Below, piece after piece: positions 55,917-64,000 of a stretch of 64,000 nucleotides of DNA. The DNA is taken from contig NC_060026.1 in NCBI RefSeq assembly GCF_021134715.1, forward strand, positions 1,922,001 to 1,986,000, in the 5' to 3' direction. Source of the DNA: Daphnia pulex. Taxonomy: Eukaryota; Arthropoda; Branchiopoda; Diplostraca; Daphniidae. Numbering within the stretch: the first letter of the stretch is position 1; each line of letters starts with the position of its first letter. The notes beneath the pieces were generated by a model. It was not told the DNA's origin and did no database searches. It saw only the letters and a program-made list of their open reading frames with translations. The translations under genes were made by a program, and so were the position numbers.

Positions 55917-57147
55917 ATGAAATCCGGAGATAAAATGGATAACTACAATAATCTCACGCAAGATCACTACTCACCTCTTCCGGAATTCCAGCCGAGAGTC
56001 GACATTGAGATGATGGAATGGCTGTCTCGATTGCAAAACAATCGCCGATTGCCCAATTCCATTTTCTATCCGCTTCTACTGGCCTACGCCGTCATGATCC
56101 TGTTTGGTGTCCTAGCGAATGGCCTCATCATCGCCCTGGTCCTCCGCCAAAGATCCAGGTGAGTTCAAAATAGCCCAGTTCAATCTATCAGCAAAATGTG
56201 TGTACTTAATTCGATGTGTGGACCAATTTTTCTGGAACAGGCACCAACTGCGTCACCTGTTGATGATTAATTTGTCCGTCTCGGATTTACTTTTGTGTCT
56301 GGTGACGATGCCGTTGACATTTATGGAATTGGTCTGCTTCAGTTGGCCGCTGGGCAACTACCCGCTTTTGTGCAAGTTGGCCGGCTCGATGGAAGGCGTG
56401 TCGGTTTATTGCTCGACTTTGACACTGGCAGCCATCGCCATTGATCGCTACCATTTGATCGTTTTCCCAGTCCGGCGAGAAGGTCCCATCGGATACTGGA
56501 CAGTGTCGTGTCTCCTGCTCGGCATCTGGACGGGCAGTTTACTCTTCGCTTGCCCGCTCTTCTTGTTCCGCTCGTTGAAACACGTCCCCCTAAATGAGAA
56601 GTTGCTGGGCGTGTCGTCGATCGAATTTTGCGTGGAAGAGTGGCCGGAATCGTCGCCAGCGGCTCTCATTTACTCGGTGGCCAGCACTCTGTTTCAGTTC
56701 CTCATCCCGGCCATCATCATTGTCTTCGCCCACGCTTCCATTTGCGCCCGTCTGCGGCGTCGCTTTCAAGGCACCAACCGCCGGCCGGGCCTCCAACGAC
56801 CCAAGACTCACCAACTCTTGTCGGCCATCGCATTGACGTTCGCCCTGTGCTGGATCCCGCTCAACATGTTCAATCTCCTCGACGCTTTCTTCTACGTTTT
56901 GTCCGGCGACCAGGAACTCAAGTTGACCGTCTACGCCGTCTGCCACTTGGCCGGCATGAGCTCGGCCTGTCTCAATCCCGTCTTCTACGGCTGGCTCAAT
57001 CACAACTTGAGAGCGGAACTCGTCCGGCTCTTCCCGCAAATCATCCGCTACACCAAACCATCCGCTTCGGGCACCAACACGACCGGCAACAACAACACGA
57101 CCATCCAAGCCCAGCTCACCTTGGCCGACGCCATTTCTTACGTTTGA
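55917..57147 (+). CDS. Rhodopsin-class GPCR, neuropeptide F/Y receptor-like
   Basis: Two exons, 55917-56158 and 56241-57147, joined in phase 2 right after TM1, give 382 residues. The N-terminus has an N-glycosylation site (NNLT). TM1 contains FGVLANGLIIALVL, TM2 MINLSVSDLLLCLVTMPLT, and the end of TM3 DRYHLIVFPVR. TM6 contains LTFALCWIPLNMFNLLDAFF and TM7 LNPVFYGWLNHNLR. The DRYHLIV.P.R and CWIPLNxFNL signatures and PLTFMELVCFSWPLG fit invertebrate NPF/NPY-type receptors, which couple feeding and stress signals through Gi/o. The C-tail is Asn/Thr-rich without a palmitoylation Cys. Tachykinin- or sNPF-type identity is less likely but not excluded. A 204-codon frame opposite the second exon is a GC-driven shadow. 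Confidence 0.8.
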
Positions 57148-58016
57148 AATTTTCTCTTTTTTTCTCTTTTGCCAATTTGGTGCGAATAGAATTTTTTGAC
57201 ACATGGCAGTCCCCCGGTGACTCCCGAAATTTATTTCATTTCATTTTGAAAGCGACTGTGTTAAATATTACATCATGTTGTCCATAAAAGTGTTTTATTA
57301 GAAAAGATGGTTCATATTTCGCGCGTGGTGACGGTGAAGTGACGTCAGACAAATTTCGCTGCCTTTCTCTCTCTCTCTCTAAAATCTTGGAAATGTTTTT
57401 TTGAAATCTGTACAAGACACACACAACTGCTCTCTAATCCTATCAAAGAAAAAATCGTGTCATTATATTACCGTCTATAACATTATATTCGTTTTTGGGT
57501 TTCTTATTTCTCAACTGATGGGACTAAAAAAGTAAAAAAATATGTTAACCGATCATATGTGAAATTTAATAACTCTTGTTTAATATCCATCCAGATGTGA
57601 AATCATTTTGTTATACAAAATAAGAAAAAAAATATTAGTGAACGATGAATTGAAAAAATAAAAGAATAAAATTTGTGGGTCAAACTTTTCGACGAATTTG
57701 AAAAAGTTTTTTCCCTTTTAAATCGATGAGGTGTGTTATGTGAGATGAGAGGAAGAAGAAAATATCGATAGGTTGACGACATCCATTCATTCTGCGAGTG
57801 TGCGAGTCCCGCTCTGAATTGAGCTTGTTTAGTAGTTTGTGTGACAAATTAAAAAAATCAGCAGAGATCAACTTTTTGAAGATGATGGAAAAAGCTGGGC
57901 CGGCGGGGGTGTTATTATTATTTAAAAATACCCATCAACTTGATCTCTGATAATATTTTTGTTTCTTTTATTTTTTGGGTTAGTCCGTGATTATTTTACT
58001 TCCAAAATTGATTCGT
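57148..58016. other. Convergent 3' flanks of the GPCR and lectin genes
   Basis: AT-rich, with several AATAAA-like motifs around 57655-57670 that may serve as poly(A) signals. No gene seen. Confidence 0.4.
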
Positions 58017-59489
58017 TTAGAGTGGCGCTTCACAAACAAAGTAAGTTTCAAACGAGCACGGACTATCGTTCCACTTCAATCCCTTGCCGTCACGATTCCA
58101 CAGCTCCAGACAATGTTCCTCCTCTCCGTTCTCGTATCGGAAATTGTTCTGTTTCCAAAAAACCAGAAAAAATCAGAAGACAAACAAAAAAGGGAAAATG
58201 GCCATTCATTTTCGTCAAGTGACAATTGGAAAGTTAAAATAAAATAAAAACAAAACGCTGGCGCACGCAAGGAGAGTAGATTGCCTTGATTCTTATTCCG
58301 TGATTGACACTCGGAAATTTGTCGCCAGACGTTCAAAAGGGAAAACGACTAAAGAGTGTCTCGTGCTACTGCAGAGTCTGCTGCTCGCAATTGTCACGTT
58401 GTACACATTTGATTATAAAAATGTGTTTACGTACCGGTTCTCCGGCGTTCCAGTTTGTGAAGGTCACAGGCCGCCCAGTCGACATCCAGAAAAAGCTGCC
58501 CTCTTCTCCTTGATCGGTGCCGGCCGTCCAGAAATGTTCATTCCCGAAACCTTGGAATCGGAAAAAATGTTTTGAAAAATGTTTCATCGTACGGAATTTT
58601 ATGGGAACAAACGGCCTTAAGTTCTAAATGGGACACACATACCGAATTCTTTGATGTGTTTCTCCAGCTGGTCGTTTTCGATTTGGCTCTCGATGCTGGC
58701 CAACTGCATGCCGTGGTAATTACAGAATTTGGCCGACTTGTACCAATTGGCCTGTTCGTTTTCCCGTTCAGGATGGCCGTCAAAAATGGTGGAAAAAGTA
58801 AAAGTTGGAAAAAAATAAAAACCGTTAATGAATTGATGTTGAAAAGTTGCGCTTCACTCGTCAGAGACGGGCTTCTTTGGCCTGGGCGTCACGATTAGAA
58901 AGGTATGAAATCATCGTCATGTTTGAAAAACTAAACATTCGTCTATTGTCGACGAGCTATTTAGAAGGGGGGGGGTTGCACAGACTGGCATCTGCTGCTG
59001 ATTACCTTGAAAAACGTGCCAAGGTAGTATCTTCTTTCGCCCAGTTTACTCAACGGCATCGTCCAGTGGGCCGTCAGAAAACTGCTCCTCGACGGCTCTT
59101 CGACACAGTTCAAACATTCTGTATACGGTACAACCAAAAAGAAAAGAAAAGAAATGACATTCCTATGGTAATTTTTTGATCTATGGGTAAAGGTGTTGCG
59201 CACGCTCCTCTTCCGACTATGGGAGGAGTTCACACACGCAGAAAAAACTTGGAAGAACACGGAGGAACTCTGCGTGAAGATGAAAAAGGGAAATCTGGTA
59301 GAGACTTGATACGCGCACTCCACTAACCCACTGACCCTTTTCGGGTCGATCGAAAAATAGTCACGCGGGACTGTTGGGGGGGGGGAACTATAGGAGAAAT
59401 GGCAGAGCGGGAGAAAACTTACTTTCGTCCCTAGGCGCAGACTGGCCGACGCAGGCGAGAGCCAAACACAAAACCAACAATTTGATCAT
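58017..59489 (-). CDS. Secreted C-type lectin (EPN type)
   Basis: Five exons, 59489-59423, 59118-59006, 58751-58643, 58550-58435 and 58148-58017, splice in phase to 178 residues. Exon 1 is a signal peptide (MIKLLVLCLALACVGQSAPR). The lectin fold follows: LGERRYYLGTFFKANWYKSA, FCNYHGMQLASIESQ, then HFWTAGTDQGEEGSFFWMST, EPN at the exon 4/5 junction, GEEEHCLELW, LKWND, and a closing C-SFETYFVCE. EPN plus WND are the calcium/mannose-type ligand residues. Single-domain secreted CTLs of this kind act in arthropod immunity or clotting; the exact role here is inference. No frame damage. Confidence 0.88.
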
Positions 59490-62400
59490 GGCGGAATGGA
59501 AATGGAAATATGGGTCAGAAAGCCAGGACACTGTTTGCGAAGAAGAGGCGATCACGATCGACGAACGATAACAGACGATCCCGAAGACGAAGAGACGAAT
59601 AAATCCGTAGCGTGAGTTAGTCCCGTTTAGGTAGCAATAACAAACTGGAGGTGCACTTTAAGAATTGGGAAATCAGAAAAGGAGAAGGACAAAACGAGTC
59701 GACTTTTCAGGACGAAGGTCTGCGGACCATTGGAGCTGACGGCCAACGATGGCGAGAACTTTTACCTGACACGCACCACACTCGACTATGGGCAGCACCT
59801 GCTGGAACACTCAGCTGGGCTGGCTTTGGCTGTGTGTGTAGTACGTGCGGTTATTACGTCAAGTGCTGCAGCAGCAGCAGCAGGGAAATTCGGTTGGTGT
59901 TGAGAGTCTGCCACTTTTTGAGGGGAACCAGTTTCTCCGGGCTCGTACATGCGCCCGCCTCCCGTCCCGCAACCGCGGCTGCACAACTCTCTCCTTCTCC
60001 TCTCTCTCTCCCGCCCGCCAACTGCACAGCGTAAGCGTGGTTCTTTTTATTCTTTTCTTTCTTTGCCTTTTCGTTCGAGGAACAAAGCAGCGCACACACA
60101 ACATTCATTTAGACGAAAGAACCAACAGCAACAACAGCAGAGACCAGAGTTTTATGAGACTCGGTGGAAACGAATGGACAAAACAGCAGAGAAGAAAGTT
60201 GCCGAGAAATTCTTGGCCGATTCCTTTTCACTTTCACTTGACGCCAATGTTTTACGATGGGGAACTGGCCAACGATACGAGTGATCGATAACAGATGAAT
60301 AGGCTGTAAACTCTCAAATAATGTCAGTTTGGCGAAGAATCGTGTCATTTCTTATTTTATTAAACCAAAAAGAAGATGATAAAGTTTAGCCTAGCGTGAA
60401 ATCGACTTGTGTTTTTCATTTTGCTCGGAAACAAATAAAAAAAAGCTGGAAAACCCAAAGAAGCGAATGATTTGTCAACTTGTGACTAACAATTGAAAAT
60501 GCAACAGTCGGTGACATAAACGAATTTGCCTTTTCCAGTTTTCAGTGCAACAAGTTCCATAAAAGGAACTTGGCATTTCAAACAACAGCAACAAGGCAAG
60601 GGCACACGAACTTAATATTATTTTCTGTTCCAGGAATATTATTGGTTATAGCAATGCTATGCCATGTCATACAATCCGTTTGAAAACAAAACATGGGTGA
60701 ACATTGGGTACATGTAGAGTCAAGTTTCATAGTTGCAGAGTCGGTTCAATTGATTTCAACATGTTCGCCGCATTGTCGGGATTGACAGCGTCGATTTATT
60801 TCAATCGAAAAAGGAAATGGACGCGATTTTCTATTGGGTCGCTCCTACGGTTTCTTCGATTCCAACAAAAAGAAACCGAAATAATCGAAATAAAATTCTA
60901 AAAAGTCGATAATAGAACCCCACCCGAAAAAGTTAAACAAATAAAATGCAGAACCTTCCCTTCAGTTGCACTTTGCCTCATCCAAATCTTCAAAGGGAAA
61001 GTTATTTCTACATCAGTTTCCTCCTACGAACGGGTCGTTATCTTTTTTTGAAGGTTTTCTTTATCAACTATCTCTGATTGTTGTTTATGGAAGGCCATTG
61101 AAAGGAAGAGAACGGGACGAGGAGTTATTTGGAAATTTGAGTCAAGTGGCCAATTTTATTCAATTTTTCCCCCGTCATGTTGGTGGAACAATTTGAAAAA
61201 TGTGTCAAAGTCAAAAGCTCAAAGTTTTCAGAGGCTTCATAAGGCTCAATGTCCTGTCACCACCAGTCAACTAAAGAAAAGGAAACTGAAATTGCCGGGT
61301 GAATAAATAGAACCAAATTGGAACGGTAAATCGATCACTTAATCTCGTCTCTTTTCATTACTCTGAGTATCACGGAAGGAGAAACCCAGAAGAAATTTAA
61401 TCATCGCAATAAAATGGTTCACTATATGGGGACCGGAAACCAACAGCCGCTCAACTTTCTCTCCTCTCCCAACAACAAAACCGCAGCCGTTTACACGAGA
61501 GAAGAAGAAGAAGAACGTGAAAAAGAACTGAACAGTATGTTTGTCTTTTTTCCTATAGAGTTGAGTCTACTAGGGAAATAAGGACTTCATTCTGCTCCCG
61601 TCGAGTGTTTTCACGCGGGACAAAAGGGACTCTATCCTTTCGCTAGAGTCGTGAGAAAGTCTCAAACCGCTAAACTTCGGCAGAAAATGCGCTAAACCAG
61701 CGGAGAAAGTTTTCTGCGCCGGCATTATCTTTCCAACTTTGTCAGTTTTCCCCCTTGTAAGTTATTGGAACTGTTGAATGAATATAAAACAGCCGATGGG
61801 AATTATACGCATCTCCACGTGAGGCAGTTGTTCATCTGACATTTTTCTATTTGAATATTTAAAAAAGAATCACGAACGGGAAAAAGAAACGAACGAAAAT
61901 CCAGCACATACAAAAAGTGAACATCCAAAAACAAAATTGTGTACACACATTGGGCACGTGTCACGAACTCACGACACGTCCCCAGTTCATGCAAAGCAGG
62001 TTGTTTCCAGTGCGATAGGTTATGCAGTCTGTTTACTTTCAGACATGTGCCGGATGTTTACGACGCTATTATTATTATTACGAAAATAACTAAACTGTTT
62101 CAACATTTTCTCAACTTTATTAAGGACGATAATATTTCTAATAGTGTTACTCGTACAGTACGGGGCCAGGAATACCCCAACGTCGTTACGCAACAACAAC
62201 TTTTTACGAGCCAAACTTATTTCTTGTAAAAATATTTTCGCTGGGCCGTCAACAACTCGAGAAAAACATTACGCGCGATGACCCACTTTCTTCCACGTTT
62301 TATGGACACAAGAAGAGAAAATCGAATAAATAAAAAAAGTCCAACCCTTTTCCCTTTAGATGTTGCGGTGGCCTCGGCTGTCATTATAATCCGCTCCCGA

Positions 62401-64000
62401 TCCATTTGCGATAGGACCGACCGAATTTATCCTCACTCACCCCAGCACAGGTATTCGATTCAATGTGACGTCCATCGAGTCTCAACCCAATTCTGGCTGG
62501 CGCATTACGTAATTCAGCCAAATCATCTCATCTTTTCTATCGAGTCGTTGCCTTTGCATTTGACTGAAATTGCAAAATGCACAGTTGTCCTTTTTACGTC
62601 AAATATTCATTTCATTACTGGCAGAGGAAATTAAAAAAAAAGGAATTTCGGCAATTCAGATGGGGCAAAAAAAGGGAAGATCTTCAATCAAACCAAGTCG
62701 AGTCGGTTGATTTTGGGTTGGTGTGGAGCAGGTTCGTTGCCAATGCGAATCCGCCGAGGGAAACAAAAGTCACGTCCTTATGCAACCACCGGGAAAAATA
62801 ATGGGCTTCACTCAAGTTGACAAGACACGTCATTTGATTTTGTCTAGGTCTTATTGAATTTCTTCCGAACCTGCACATCGTCTTTCTTCTTATTTTCTGC
62901 AATCTTTTCCACAGCACTCAGAATAGTCAATCTGTAACCGACGAATAATAATAAAGGCTGCACCTTTTGGCCCATGAAATCCGATTGCGACGTCACAGGA
63001 CGAATGACTCAACTTCTTTATTTAAGGCTTCTGCATTCAAAAATATGCGTTGGGTTGGGTGCTGCACGAATATAGGAGTACTTGATCTACTTGAAAGATA
63101 ATAGCCCCCCCCCCATTCCAAAAGGCCAAATAAATAAAAGTGACAGGTTCTTTTTTCAAATTTTGTCTGAAATTTGTCTGAAATGATACCATCAAAAGAA
63201 AAGACTTTCTCGATTTTCTTGAACGATATCACGACGGAATGCGGTTGAAAAGGAGAGTCCCATAGCCTTTATGCTTTATAGTAGCTACTATAATAGACTC
63301 GGCAGCAGCAAATTCTTTTGTTCAACGTATAGACCTGAATACCTTTTGATTATTCCAGTCCGAGCAACCTTGTAACTTTGCACAAGGTCGCTCAAGATTA
63401 TTTTTTTTTAACAATCTCCAGGCTGTCTTATAACATTCAGCTGGGGGTCCTGGGCGTGTGTATATAATAAGAGCAGGAAGAAAATGGTATTGACACGATT
63501 TTCTTTTCTTTTTTTCAAAAATGGTTATACTGGTTTTATCAATCATTCCAAGCTGCAGCGAACAAAACACCAAGACAGCTTTAAGGTCAATATCAAGCAC
63601 AGCGTGCACAAAAGCCCAAGCGCCGCATGACTTGGGTTTCTTCCCAGTTCAATTTATGCGGGATGAAAACCGACACATAGATATATATAATGAGGGATAG
63701 CTCGGAGCAATGTTCTGTTTGGATGTGAGCATTTTTCAAAAAGGTTACACAAGCGAATAACCCACCCAACGATCGATAATTGAAAAATGATTGTCGCTAT
63801 TAGACGCGGAGGAGTTTAAAAGGCCGTCTTGCGAGTGACGGAATCCCATTATAAAAATAACGAGACCCAAGCGAAATTGATTTTGACGTGAATGGGAAGG
63901 ATCGCGGATGTGTTTAGAGCGCCATTGGAAATCAATAAAAACAAATGAAACTTATTGTTGATTTTAAAAAAAAAGAAAAAGTCCCGAATAACTCCGGAGA
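59490..64000. other. Long stretch without a supported gene
   Basis: Starts with the lectin promoter side. It contains low-complexity tracts: a (CAG)n run near 59868-59881, CT-rich DNA at 59985-60015, (TTA)n near 62070, and a C-run at 63106-63114. Open frames of 60-150 codons overlap each other on both strands and lack family motifs or paired splice sites. TATA-like words near 61783 and 63850 are not tied to a gene. It may be a large intron or regulatory DNA of a gene beyond the window. Confidence 0.4.

Noticed and set aside
56590-57204. 204-codon open frame opposite the GPCR second exon, and a 219-codon +1 frame over the same DNA
   Set aside because: They lie over a well-supported GPCR exon. 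GC-rich third positions create open shadow frames, and neither has family motifs.
59651-60291. Overlapping plus- and minus-strand ORFs of 80-150 codons upstream of the lectin
   Set aside because: Low-complexity (CAG)n and CT-rich DNA keeps several frames open at once. No domain, signal peptide or paired splice sites.

Overview
The window looks like nuclear DNA of a small-genome arthropod, most likely a cladoceran crustacean such as Daphnia. This is inferred from the very short introns (about 55-90 nt), the intron-rich compact genes, the arthropod TATA + TCAGT promoters, and the mix of fem-1-like, fibrinogen/C1q, C-type lectin and PVR-type genes. Nothing in it is prokaryotic. The species cannot be fixed from sequence alone.

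Layout, left to right. 35-698: the last three exons of a CC2D2A (ciliary transition zone) gene. 2.3-32 kb: a duplicated landscape made of three units, each with intron-containing tRNA-Ile(UAU) gene(s) followed by an intronless-ORF fem-1-like gene on the minus strand (4663-6414, 14465-16213, and 28994-31944). The third fem-1 copy is split by a young, short copia-type LTR element. Other genes sit between the units: a seven-exon secreted chimera (neurexin-IV/CNTNAP-type fibrinogen-like region plus C1q) at 8152-10203; three exons of an unrecognised gene at 11.56-11.95 kb; and an 18-exon receptor tyrosine kinase (18477-23018, minus) with PAN/apple-like N-terminal modules, Ig-type ectodomain and split kinase.

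32.5-37.6 kb is a tandem duplication of a four-exon secreted DM4/DM12-like gene plus a convergent small secreted gene, which is intact only in the second unit. 39261-39990 is a glycine-rich secreted protein whose promoter and 5' UTR exon have an inverted copy at 37.8-38.0 kb. TMEM33 (minus) and FBXO47 (plus) are divergently arranged at 41.2-45.0 kb. 45658-50645 is an RGK-type small GTPase (minus).

51.6-54.75 kb (minus) has no good ORF but carries an array of box C/D snoRNAs between exon-like pieces: homologues of U31 (two), U27 (three), U30 and others. It is best read as the arthropod counterpart of the U22/UHG snoRNA host gene. 55917-57147 is a neuropeptide F/Y-like GPCR, and 58017-59489 (minus) a 178-residue secreted C-type lectin with EPN and WND motifs. 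From 59.6 kb to the end I see no convincing gene.

The genes do not form one pathway. The strongest themes are local duplication (fem-1 + tRNA units, DM4/12 pair, snoRNA blocks, promoter copy) and lineage-specific secreted or immune-type proteins.
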